A model generated the notes under the pieces. That model made no database searches. It was given only the letters and a program-made list of their open reading frames with translations, and had not been told where the DNA came from. A stretch of DNA of 21,220 bases from an uncultured Alistipes sp. Lineage in GTDB: Bacteria > Bacteroidota > Bacteroidia > Bacteroidales > Rikenellaceae. Positions 1 through 7,089 of this stretch are shown in pieces. Within the stretch, counting starts at the first letter, position 1; each line of letters begins with the position of its first letter. The DNA lies in the NCBI GenBank assembly GCA_900550925.1, contig URTU01000022.1, forward strand, positions 1 to 21,220, read 5' to 3'. Made by a program: the position numbers and the translations under genes.

Positions 1-363
1 CGGGGAGCCGTAGTCCGGGATGAAGAGGTTCGGGACCACCGACGAGAGGCTTTTGATCCCGGAGATCTGTTTGAGGCTTAATTGCTGCCGGTCGAGCGAG
101 GATGATGCAACTGGGAGTTCGCGCAGGTTTTTGCTCTCCTTTGCGGCCGGCATCACCACTATATAATTCATGTCGACGGTCATGGAATCGGGCTCCTGGG
201 AGAGGCCGGTAGTCGAGGCCGGTTCGGAGTCGTGGGGCTGAAGGTTGTTCAGCTGCCGGGGCTCATCGCCGAATCGTGTGCCGTATATTCTGTTTGCGCG
301 GGCGTCGGAGAGCGGTGCCGCCGCGAGCGCCGCCGTGACAAGGATGATTGACAGGAATTTCAT
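1..363 (-). CDS. TonB-dependent outer-membrane receptor, N-terminal part (cut by window edge)
   Basis: The minus-strand frame is open from ATG at 363 to the window edge, giving 121 residues. It begins with a signal peptide (MKFLSIILVTAALAAAPLSDA, shown as M1-A21, with the hydrophobic core at about 4-17). After a polar stretch (about 22-60) comes MNYIVVMPAAKESKNLRELP (about 64-83), which looks like a TonB-box and plug entry. The segment around 100-121 (LKQISGIKSLSSVVPNLFIP, then DYGSP) matches the plug start of a Bacteroidales receptor family that lacks the usual carboxypeptidase-regulatory N-terminal domain. Such receptors bind a ligand at the outer membrane and import it with energy from TonB. 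The barrel lies outside the window, so the substrate cannot be told. It is downstream of the regulator at 469-1083, with a promoter in the gap. Identification comes from recognised plug sequence; the ligand is unknown. Confidence 0.82.
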   Translation of the reverse strand, partial: MKFLSIILVTAALAAAPLSDARANRIYGTRFGDEPRQLNNLQPHDSEPASTTGLSQEPDSMTVDMNYIVVMPAAKESKNLRELPVASSSLDRQQLSLKQISGIKSLSSVVPNLFIPDYGSP

Positions 364-394
364 GACAGTCTGGGTTGCAGGATTTAACCGGCTG

Positions 395-425
395 CAAAGT
401 AACGGCGTTTGGATGATCCGTGCAA
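395..425 (-). promoter_or_regulatory. Bacteroidota-type promoter for the TonB receptor
   Basis: Read on the minus strand, TTG (425-423) is followed after 20 bases by TTACTTTG (402-395), one mismatch from TAnnTTTG. Transcription would start about 25 bases before the ATG at 363. This suggests the receptor can be expressed apart from the upstream regulator gene. Confidence 0.4.
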
Positions 426-468
426 CCCTCATTTGTTAGGATTCTTGCCACGGCCGGATCCGGGAGCG

Positions 469-1083
469 CTAAATACGGTCGACCTCGACGTACCCGTGCA
501 TTACGGCATAAATGGTGAGGGCCGAGACCGATTTTATGCCGAGTTTCTCGGTGATGTTCTGCCGGTGGCTGATGACGGTCGTGGGGCTGATATTGAGCCG
601 TTCGGCAATCTCCTTGTTTATCAGTCCCCGCACGAGCAGTTGCAGAACCTCTATTTCACGGGCCGAGAGCAGGTGTTCATGCCGGGGCCCGTGCGGGGTG
701 CCATGCGGTCCGTGTCCGTGCGCGGCATCGGTTGGGTGAGGATGTTCGGCCGGATGTCCGTGGCTGTGCAGGCGCAGGATGCTTTTTGCGAGATCCTGTT
801 CGCTTTGGCAGATGTTGAGGCTCTTCATGCCGGCCAGTTGCGGAAGGTTGTCGCTGCCGGCCAGGACGATCGTCTGGGTCTGCCGCTCGAGGAAGAAGGC
901 GGTATGCTCGAAATATATCTGCGCCGAGACGAAATAGTGGGCATACCGTTCGGGATTTGCGGCTGTCAGTTCGCCGAACGAGCGGAATGTCCGGATCGCC
1001 GCATGCGGAATGACCTCCCGGAGCAGGTTGAGCAATCCCAAGCCGCTCAGCGTATTGTGATCTATGATGGCTATCGGGTGCAT
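469..1083 (-). CDS. LuxR-family transcriptional regulator with degenerate receiver and histidine-rich linker
   Basis: This is a 204-residue DNA-binding regulator. Residues 1-100 look like a receiver domain (AIIDHNTLSGLGL at about 5-17), but no Asp lies where the phosphoacceptor is expected: the strand around 50-60 reads HYFVSAQIYFEH. Residues 139-183 form a LuxR-type helix-turn-helix (LSAREIEVLQLL, then NKEIAERLNISPTTVISHR). Between them, residues 106-137 hold eleven histidines. The ATG at 1083 is chosen because the receiver fold starts there and it sits 11 bases after the stop of the dehydrogenase gene. An ATG at 1143 would overlap that gene by 49 bases. It is the last gene of the minus-strand group and lies just upstream of the TonB receptor, so it may regulate it. 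Metal or ligand sensing through the His-rich linker is an inference. Confidence 0.85.
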   Translation of the reverse strand: MHPIAIIDHNTLSGLGLLNLLREVIPHAAIRTFRSFGELTAANPERYAHYFVSAQIYFEHTAFFLERQTQTIVLAGSDNLPQLAGMKSLNICQSEQDLAKSILRLHSHGHPAEHPHPTDAAHGHGPHGTPHGPRHEHLLSAREIEVLQLLVRGLINKEIAERLNISPTTVISHRQNITEKLGIKSVSALTIYAVMHGYVEVDRI

Positions 1084-1094
1084 TTCGTCTTGCT

Positions 1095-2042
1095 TCAGCG
1101 GTTGTGACGGGAGCAGTAGTCGCGGATATTGTTCATGATGCACTCGGCGAGTACCTCGATCGACTCGGCGGCCGACCAGGCATTGTGCGGCGAGAGCAGC
1201 AGCTTGTAGGGGTCCTTGATTTGGAGCAGCGGGGAGTCCGCCTCGATCGGTTCCGACGTGAAGACGTCAAGTGCGGCTCCGGCAATCAGGTTGTCGTCGA
1301 GGGCCGAGGCGAGTGCCGCCTCGTCGACGATTCCGCCGCGGGCCATGTTGATGAGCAGGGCGTCGCGCTTCATGGTTTCTATCTGTTGACGTCCGATCAG
1401 GCCGCGGGTATGCGGGTTGAGGGGGCAGTGTACCGAAACGATGTCGGATGTTGCGAGGAGCTGTTCGAGTGACAGTCGCTGGTATGGTTCCTGGCGTTCG
1501 ACACCCGAGGTGGAGGCGTAGACGACTTCGCATCCGAGGACCGCGGCGACGCGGGCAACGCTGTGCCCGATTGTTCCGAGTCCGACGATTCCCCACCGGC
1601 GGCCGTGGAGGCGGCGTGTCGGGCGGTCGAAGTTGAACATTCGCCCCTCGGACGAATAGCGCCCCTGCTTGATGAAACCGTCGTAGTAGACTGTTTCGCG
1701 CAGCAGGGCAATGGCGGCGCCGATGGTTGCTTCGGTGACCGATTCGGTGGAGTATCCGACGGCATTGCGGACTTCTATCCCGAGCTGGGCGGCGGCATCG
1801 AGGTCGATGGTGTTGAGACCGGTTGCCGCAACGCAGATGAGCCGGAGTTTTGGCAGCGCTTCGAGCCGTGCGCGGTCGAAGGGCACCTTGTTGGTTATTA
1901 TGATCTCGGCATCGCCGGCACGCTCCATAAGCTCGTCGGCCGAGGTGTTGTCGTAGGAGGTGAATTGGCCGATCTGTTCGATACCCTTGAGCGGGGCGCC
2001 GTTGAGTGTGTATCGGTCGAGGAATACGATCTTGGGTTTCAT
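1095..2042 (-). CDS. D-2-hydroxyacid dehydrogenase (NAD-dependent, glycerate/phosphoglycerate dehydrogenase-like)
   Basis: A 315-residue cytoplasmic oxidoreductase of the D-isomer-specific 2-hydroxyacid dehydrogenase family, which interconverts 2-keto acids and D-2-hydroxy acids with NAD(P)H. The nucleotide-binding motif GLGTIG is at 154-159. The catalytic triad is visible as Arg235 (MARGG), Glu264 (SEPIE) and His286 (SPHNAW). The length is normal for the short forms without ACT domains, so it is closer to glycerate or hydroxypyruvate reductases than to long SerA. The precise substrate cannot be read from the sequence. It starts 28 bases after the end of tcdA and is followed by the regulator gene after 11 bases, so it is most likely co-transcribed. 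Confidence 0.93.
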   Translation of the reverse strand: MKPKIVFLDRYTLNGAPLKGIEQIGQFTSYDNTSADELMERAGDAEIIITNKVPFDRARLEALPKLRLICVAATGLNTIDLDAAAQLGIEVRNAVGYSTESVTEATIGAAIALLRETVYYDGFIKQGRYSSEGRMFNFDRPTRRLHGRRWGIVGLGTIGHSVARVAAVLGCEVVYASTSGVERQEPYQRLSLEQLLATSDIVSVHCPLNPHTRGLIGRQQIETMKRDALLINMARGGIVDEAALASALDDNLIAGAALDVFTSEPIEADSPLLQIKDPYKLLLSPHNAWSAAESIEVLAECIMNNIRDYCSRHNR

Positions 2043-2070
2043 TGTCTGGGGTATTTTGTTATTGTTGTTT

Positions 2071-2808
2071 TTACTTTGTTTGCGGCATTTCGCCGATCAG
2101 GTCGCGGATTACCACCGAGGCGCATCCGCAGCCGAATACCGCCGGCATGTAGGAGATTGTTCCGGCATTCGACTTCTTGTTTGTGGTTTCGCTGATTATG
2201 ACGGCCCCTTCGCGGACGGGTTCGGCCGAGAAGACGGCCTGGAAACCGCTCCGGACACCCATCTTGTGGAGACGTTTTCGGAGCATGTGGGCCAGCGGGC
2301 AGTGGTGGGTCTGCGAGATGTCGGCGATCTCCATTCGGGTGGGGTCGGTCTTTGCGCCGGAACCCATTGCGCTGACGATCGGAATGCCGCGGTCGAGTGC
2401 ACCCTTTATGAGGGCGGCCTTGGGCGAGAGGGTGTCTATGGCGTCGACAATGTAGTCGTATTTTGCGGCGTCGAGGAGGCGGTATGTCATTTCGTCGCGG
2501 ATGTACTCTTCGACCACCGTCAGTTCGATTTCGGGGTTTATGTCGCGCAGGCGGTCGGCAACAAGTGCGGCCTTGGACTTCCCGACGGTCGAGTGGAGTG
2601 CGATGAGCTGTCGGTTTATGTTTGATTCGGAGACTGTATCCGAATCGGCGACGGTCATGCGTCCGACACCGGCGCGGCAGATCATCTCGGCCGCATAGGC
2701 CCCCACGCCGCCGAGCCCGACAACCAGGACGTGTGCGCTGTTGAGGCGTTCGAGTTTCTCTTTGCCGAGAAGCAGTTCGGTACGTTCACTCCATTGAGGC
2801 GTTTCCAT
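2071..2808 (-). CDS. tcdA: tRNA threonylcarbamoyladenosine dehydratase (ThiF/MoeB/E1-like family)
   Basis: A 245-residue ThiF/MoeB-fold enzyme. TcdA (CsdL/YgdL) uses ATP to cyclise t6A37 in ANN-decoding tRNAs to ct6A. The ATP-binding loop GLGGVGA lies at 31-37, acidic Asp55 and the NINRQ motif (63-67) follow, then VDAIDTLSPK (121-130) and the C-terminal motif PAVFGCGCAS (222-231). Both the length and these motifs fit TcdA rather than MoeB or ThiF, which usually carry paired CxxC zinc motifs. Its first 23 bases overlap the 3' end of the TatD-family gene, indicating translational coupling in one operon. Confidence 0.93.
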   Translation of the reverse strand: METPQWSERTELLLGKEKLERLNSAHVLVVGLGGVGAYAAEMICRAGVGRMTVADSDTVSESNINRQLIALHSTVGKSKAALVADRLRDINPEIELTVVEEYIRDEMTYRLLDAAKYDYIVDAIDTLSPKAALIKGALDRGIPIVSAMGSGAKTDPTRMEIADISQTHHCPLAHMLRKRLHKMGVRSGFQAVFSAEPVREGAVIISETTNKKSNAGTISYMPAVFGCGCASVVIRDLIGEMPQTK

Positions 2809-3445
2809 TGAATATACGGTTGAAATTGTTGTAGATTGTTGTTTCGAGGACCGCTGGGTCGCAGCCGATCGTATGCGCGACGGCGGCGTAGGTTTGAGCT
2901 ATCGGGTCGGGACTGTCGTCGGTCTCGATGAATAGGCGGTCGGTCGGGGTCTGCCCGAGTGCCTCGACGGTGCGTGGCGAACGGAGGCTCCGCATCGAGA
3001 ACGAGAGGCAGCAGCCGTGATCGACGGCGCGTCGTGCCTGCTGTGGTGATCCGATGAATCCGTGGAATATCGCCGTGACGTTTGTGAAACCTTTCAGGAT
3101 CTCCATGGTCTGTTCGAATGCGCGTACACAATGTATTATAACGGGCAGGTGCCGACGGTTGGCTATTTCGAGCTGGCGGATGAATATTTCGCGCTGGCGG
3201 GGTTTCGATGCCGGGCAAATGTTGTCGAGTCCGCATTCGCCGATTGCCGACAGCCGGGCGTCGGCCGCGATTCTGGCGGCGGCCTGTTCCCACACCTTGT
3301 CGGCATCCCACGGGTGTATTCCGCAGGAGTAAGGCACGTGTATTGGCGCGGGGGCTGGATCGAGAGCGTTCAGGGAGAGCATTTCGATGGCACCTCCGGC
3401 AATTCGGTGGGTGTGAATGTCGACGTATACGGCAGCTCGGGACAT
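2786..3445 (-). CDS. TatD-family metal-dependent hydrolase
   Basis: A 219-residue member of the TatD/YcfH/YjjV family of metal-dependent phosphoesterases or deoxyribonucleases with a TIM-barrel fold. Likely metal ligands are visible in family order: His11 and His13 (DIHTH), Glu70 (IGECGLD), His105 (IIHC), His128 (FHGF) and Asp176 (ETDDS). It is a little shorter than typical TatD proteins (about 260 residues), as is common for the Bacteroidales form. It is the first gene of the minus-strand operon, with a promoter-like box 24 bases upstream of the ATG, and it overlaps tcdA by 23 bases. The cellular substrate is unknown. Confidence 0.9.
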   Translation of the reverse strand: MSRAAVYVDIHTHRIAGGAIEMLSLNALDPAPAPIHVPYSCGIHPWDADKVWEQAAARIAADARLSAIGECGLDNICPASKPRQREIFIRQLEIANRRHLPVIIHCVRAFEQTMEILKGFTNVTAIFHGFIGSPQQARRAVDHGCCLSFSMRSLRSPRTVEALGQTPTDRLFIETDDSPDPIAQTYAAVAHTIGCDPAVLETTIYNNFNRIFNGNASME

Positions 3446-3468
3446 AAGTTGAACATGTAAACCGATGA

Positions 3469-3476
3469 CAAAAGTA
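3469..3476 (-). promoter_or_regulatory. -7 box for the TatD/tcdA/dehydrogenase/regulator operon
   Basis: On the minus strand TACTTTTG (3476-3469) is a perfect TAnnTTTG box, and the start codon at 3445 is 23 bases further on. A clear -33 TTG is missing; only a T-rich stretch occurs at about 3495-3500. It diverges from the nqr promoter. Confidence 0.5.
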
Positions 3477-3537
3477 TAAAAATTTAAAATATCCGAAAAA
3501 AGCTACTGTTATGATTTTAACAATGGAAATAAATTAG

Positions 3538-3545
3538 TATTTTTG
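3538..3545 (+). promoter_or_regulatory. -7 box of the nqr operon promoter
   Basis: TATTTTTG is a perfect TAnnTTTG box. A T-rich element at 3515-3518 stands at the -33 distance but is not a clean TTTG. A second perfect box, TAGTTTTG, lies at 3554-3561 without a recognisable -33 element. Either would leave a leader of roughly 100-120 bases before nqrA. Confidence 0.55.
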
Positions 3546-3673
3546 CGCGCGAATAGTTTTGTGAAAGGATGTGCATATCCGGATTGGGGATTGATGAGAT
3601 CCATATTCCGGGACAACGATATGGAAGGAACGAACAAATTTTCATAAATCACAATTATTAACCAAATAACCAA

Positions 3674-5035
3674 ATGTCGAAAATCATCAAAATTAACAGG
3701 GGGCTCGACATCAATCTTCAAGGCAAGGCAGCGGCGAAGACGACAGTATTGCCACAGGCAGGCAGTTATGCCGTATCGCCGTTGGATTTCGAGGGGTTGA
3801 CACCCAAACTTTTGGTTAAGGCAGGGGACAAGGTCAAGGCGGGCGATGCGCTGTTTTTCGCGAAACACGACGAACGCATACTCTTTACGACACCTGTCAG
3901 CGGAACGGTATCGGCTGTGAACCGCGGCGAGAAGCGCAGAATTCTCAACGTCACGGTAGAGGCGGATGCCGAACAGAGCTACAAGAAGTTTGAGGTACCG
4001 TCGCTCGAATCGGCCACGCGGAGTGATGTAATCCGGCTTTTGCTCGAGTCGGGATTGTGGCCCATGATCATTCAGCGTCCGTTCGGAGTGATAGCCAAAC
4101 CGGATGATACGCCGAAAGCAGTTTTTGTATCGGGATTCGATTCGGCTCCTCTGGCTCCGGATACCGATTATGTACTTGAGTCGCGCAAGGCGGACCTTCA
4201 GAAGGGTTTCGAAGCCCTGGGACGCCTGACCGACGGCAAGGTTGTCCTGTCGCTCAACGCGGCAAGCGCCAACAAGTCGTTCGAAGGGCTGAAGGGTGTC
4301 GATGTACACTTCTTCCGCGGGGTTCATCCTGCAGGCAACGTCGGTGTTCAGATCCACCACATCGACCCGATCAACAAGGACGAGGTTGTCTGGACGGTCA
4401 ACATCCAGGATGTAGCGGTTATCGGCCGGTTCTTCGCCACGGGCCGCGTTGACATGACCAAGACCATCGCACTGACCGGCTCACAGGTTGCCGAACCGCA
4501 GTACTATACACTGATCGGCGGGGCACCGGTATCGTCGATCGTCGGCGGTCGGATCAAGCCGCAGGCCGAAGGCGACAGCGTGCGCATCATCAGCGGCAAC
4601 GTGCTGACCGGCACGAAGGTCGAGGAGGATGGTTACCTGACCTTCTACGCGCATCAGGTTACCGTGATCCCCGAAGGCAACAAATACGAACTGCTGGGTT
4701 GGGCCATGCCGCGTTTGAACAAGTTTTCGGTATCGCATGCCTATTTCTCGTGGCTCTGCCCTCGCAAGCAGTACGATCTGGACACCAACCTGAACGGCGG
4801 CGAACGTCCGTTCGTTGTTACGGGGCTGTTCGAGCGTTACCTGCCGATGGACATCTATCCGATGTATCTGCTGAAGGCTATCATGGCCGGCGACATCGAC
4901 AAGATGGAGAATCTGGGCATCTACGAGGTCATCGAGGAGGATCTGGCACTGTGCGAGTTCGTCGATCCGTCGAAGACCGAGATACAGTATCTGCTCCGTC
5001 AGGGCATCAATCAGATGATAAAAGAGTTGGACTAA
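3674..5035 (+). CDS. nqrA: Na+-translocating NADH:quinone reductase subunit A
   Basis: A 453-residue subunit A of the Na+-pumping NADH:quinone oxidoreductase, the largest peripheral (cytoplasmic-side) subunit, implicated in quinone binding. The start MSKIIKINRGLDINLQGKA and the barrel-sandwich segment near 50-100 (KAGDKVKAGDALFFAKHDER) are typical of NqrA/RnfC-like folds. The HPAGNVGVQIHHIDP segment (about 218-232) is also characteristic. Length matches the family (about 446-453). It is the first gene of a complete nqrABCDEF operon, with one base between its stop and the nqrB start codon. Confidence 0.97.
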   Translation: MSKIIKINRGLDINLQGKAAAKTTVLPQAGSYAVSPLDFEGLTPKLLVKAGDKVKAGDALFFAKHDERILFTTPVSGTVSAVNRGEKRRILNVTVEADAEQSYKKFEVPSLESATRSDVIRLLLESGLWPMIIQRPFGVIAKPDDTPKAVFVSGFDSAPLAPDTDYVLESRKADLQKGFEALGRLTDGKVVLSLNAASANKSFEGLKGVDVHFFRGVHPAGNVGVQIHHIDPINKDEVVWTVNIQDVAVIGRFFATGRVDMTKTIALTGSQVAEPQYYTLIGGAPVSSIVGGRIKPQAEGDSVRIISGNVLTGTKVEEDGYLTFYAHQVTVIPEGNKYELLGWAMPRLNKFSVSHAYFSWLCPRKQYDLDTNLNGGERPFVVTGLFERYLPMDIYPMYLLKAIMAGDIDKMENLGIYEVIEEDLALCEFVDPSKTEIQYLLRQGINQMIKELD

Positions 5036-5036
5036 G

Positions 5037-6200
5037 ATGAAATCATTGAGAAATATGTTGGACAAGCTGAAGCCGACCTTCTCGAAAGGGGGACGGTTCA
5101 GCGCGCTTCATTCGACATTCGACGCCTTCGAATCCTTCCTGTTCGTACCCAATACGACCACGCACAAGGGTTCGCACGTGCGCGACTGCAACGATATGAA
5201 ACGTACGATGATCGTTGTTGTGGTAGCCCTTCTGCCGGCGCTTCTGTTCGGCATGTACAACACCGGCTACCAGCACTATCTTTCGATCGGTGAAACGGTT
5301 GGTTTCTGGGGGACATTCTGGTTCGGCTTCCTGAAGGTGCTTCCTATCATAGTAGTCTCCTATGTAGTGGGTCTGGCGATCGAATTCGCCTTTGCACAGG
5401 CCCGCGGACATGAGGTGAACGAAGGCTTTCTGGTTACGGGTCTTCTGATCCCGATGATCATGCCGGTCGACATTCCGCTGTGGATGGTTGCCATCGCCAC
5501 GGCCTTCTCGGTAGTCTTCTGCAAGGAGGTCTTCGGCGGTACGGGCATGAACGTCTTCAATCCGGCTCTTGTGGCCCGTGTCTTCATCTTCTTCGCCTAC
5601 ACGCCGGCCATCTCCGGCGAGACGGTCTGGATCGCAGGCCTGGGCAAGGCTGCTGCCGGAACGGTTGTCGACGGCTTCAGCGGCGCTACGGCACTCGAAC
5701 AGCTCACGACCGGTTCGATGTCATATTCGCTGTCGGATGCCTTCTTCGGATTCATTCCGGGCTGTATCGGCGAAACCTCGAAACTGGCTATCCTGATCGG
5801 TGCCGCAATACTGCTCTTTACGGGCGTCGCCTCGTGGCGCACGATGGTGTCGGTATTCGTCGGCGGACTGGTGATGGGTCTGGTATTCAACCTGATCGGC
5901 GCCAATGCCTATATGGAGATTCCGGCTTACGTACACCTGCTGGTCGGCGGTTTCATGTTCGGAGCGGTCTTCATGGCCACCGATCCCGTCACCTCGGCCC
6001 AGACCAATACGGGCAAATATATCGTCGGTTTCATGACCGGAGCGCTTGCAATCATGATCCGCGCCATCAACCCCGCCTATCCCGAGGGAATGATGCTTGC
6101 GATACTGTTCATGAATGCCTTTGCACCGCTGGTTGACTACTTCGTGGTTGAGCGCAACATCGCCCGCCGCAACAACCGTGTCAAACTCGCTAAAAAGTAG
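5037..6200 (+). CDS. nqrB: Na+-translocating NADH:quinone reductase subunit B
   Basis: A 387-residue polytopic inner-membrane subunit that carries covalent FMN and forms part of the Na+ and quinone pathway. It shows many hydrophobic segments from about residue 58 to the end. GMNVFNPALVAR (170-181) is an NqrB/RnfD family signature. The SGAT motif at 215-218 supplies Thr218 as the expected phosphoester FMN attachment site, installed by ApbE-type flavin transferase in this family; apbE is not in the window. The hydrophilic N-terminus (1-55) is normal for NqrB. The stop codon TAG overlaps the strong ribosome-binding site of nqrC. Confidence 0.97.
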   Translation: MKSLRNMLDKLKPTFSKGGRFSALHSTFDAFESFLFVPNTTTHKGSHVRDCNDMKRTMIVVVVALLPALLFGMYNTGYQHYLSIGETVGFWGTFWFGFLKVLPIIVVSYVVGLAIEFAFAQARGHEVNEGFLVTGLLIPMIMPVDIPLWMVAIATAFSVVFCKEVFGGTGMNVFNPALVARVFIFFAYTPAISGETVWIAGLGKAAAGTVVDGFSGATALEQLTTGSMSYSLSDAFFGFIPGCIGETSKLAILIGAAILLFTGVASWRTMVSVFVGGLVMGLVFNLIGANAYMEIPAYVHLLVGGFMFGAVFMATDPVTSAQTNTGKYIVGFMTGALAIMIRAINPAYPEGMMLAILFMNAFAPLVDYFVVERNIARRNNRVKLAKK

Positions 6201-6204
6201 GAGG
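6199..6204 (+). promoter_or_regulatory. Shine-Dalgarno AGGAGG overlapping the nqrB stop, fixes nqrC start
   Basis: A perfect AGGAGG lies nine bases before the ATG at 6214, and its first two bases are the last two of the nqrB stop codon TAG. It supports the start at 6214 rather than an upstream in-frame ATG at 6115 inside nqrB. Strong SD sites are uncommon in Bacteroidota. Confidence 0.8.
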
Positions 6205-6213
6205 ACGGAACAT

Positions 6214-7089
6214 ATGGCAAAATACAAATACACTTGCAAGGTTTGCGGATACGTTGTCGAAGGCGACAAGGTTCCGGAAAAATGTCCGGTCTGCGGAGCT
6301 CCGGCATCGGAATTCACCGTCGAGAAGCTTGGCGGCAAGAAGTTCCTGGGCGGCAAGGAGAACAATGCATATATAATATTCTATTCTGCGGTGATGGTTA
6401 TCATCGTAGCGGTACTGTTGGCCGTAGCGGCATTGTCGCTCAAGTCTCGTCAGGATGCCAACGTGCTGAACGAGAAACGCAATGCGATACTTGCATCGCT
6501 CGGAGCGACGGACAAGAGCTACGATGAGTTCATCACGGCGTATGCTGTCGACCAGAACGGTGACAAGATCGACGGCGTTGACGTGTTCGTGCAGCTGAAC
6601 GACCTGAAGGCTTCGTTCGAGAACAATATCTTCCCGGTATTCGAATCGGCGGACGGACGATATGTGATTCCGATCACGGGCCAGGGCCTGTGGGGACCCG
6701 TATGGGGCTACATGGCCTTCGAGCACGACCTGAATACGGTTTCGGGCATCATTCTGGACCACAAGGGCGAGACCCCGGGTCTGGGAGCCGAAATAGCTAC
6801 GCCAGCCCATCAGGCGCTCTACAAGGGCAAGCAGATTTTCGAAGGCGACCAGTTCGTTTCGATCAAGCTGAAGAAGGGCGGCGCCACACCGGGCAACCTT
6901 CATGAGGTTGACGCCATCAGCGGCGGTACGAAGACTTCGGACGGCGTGAGTGCGATGCTTTACAGCAGTCTGGAACACTACCTGCCGTGGATGGCCAAAC
7001 AGAAGGCCTCCGCTTCGGACCAGGTAGCCGTAACGGCACCGGCGGCGGAGCAAGAGTCTAACGATCAAAATTTGGAAAGCAATGAGTAA
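6214..7089 (+). CDS. nqrC: Na+-translocating NADH:quinone reductase subunit C with N-terminal rubredoxin-like domain
   Basis: A 291-residue NqrC with an unusual front. Residues 4-34 form a rubrerythrin-type rubredoxin-like knuckle: C8-x2-C11 (TCKVCGYVVEG) and C24-x2-C27 (EKCPVCGAP), expected to bind Fe or Zn. A single membrane helix follows at about 52-76 (YIIFYSAVMVIIVAVLLAV), then the periplasmic FMN domain with ETPGLGAEI (186-194). The flavinylation motif reads SGGTKT (236-241), so Thr239 is the likely covalent FMN site; the usual form is SGATxT. A polar tail (about 262-291) extends past the usual end. In known NqrC topology the N-terminus faces the cytoplasm, the same side as the NqrF 2Fe-2S domain. 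The start is set by AGGAGG; the last 8 bases overlap nqrD. NqrC identity is secure; the role of the added domain is inferred. Confidence 0.95.
   Translation: MAKYKYTCKVCGYVVEGDKVPEKCPVCGAPASEFTVEKLGGKKFLGGKENNAYIIFYSAVMVIIVAVLLAVAALSLKSRQDANVLNEKRNAILASLGATDKSYDEFITAYAVDQNGDKIDGVDVFVQLNDLKASFENNIFPVFESADGRYVIPITGQGLWGPVWGYMAFEHDLNTVSGIILDHKGETPGLGAEIATPAHQALYKGKQIFEGDQFVSIKLKKGGATPGNLHEVDAISGGTKTSDGVSAMLYSSLEHYLPWMAKQKASASDQVAVTAPAAEQESNDQNLESNE

Noticed and set aside
263..451. Minus-strand open frame of 62 codons
   Set aside because: It overlaps the TonB receptor start and its promoter in another frame, while the frame from 363 has a signal peptide and plug domain.
409..1107. Plus-strand open frame of 232 codons
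   Set aside because: It lies antisense to the LuxR-type regulator, which has clear domains. The frame is open only because of codon bias.
6115..6213. Upstream in-frame ATG for nqrC
   Set aside because: It would add 33 residues inside nqrB with no family resemblance, and a perfect SD precedes the ATG at 6214.
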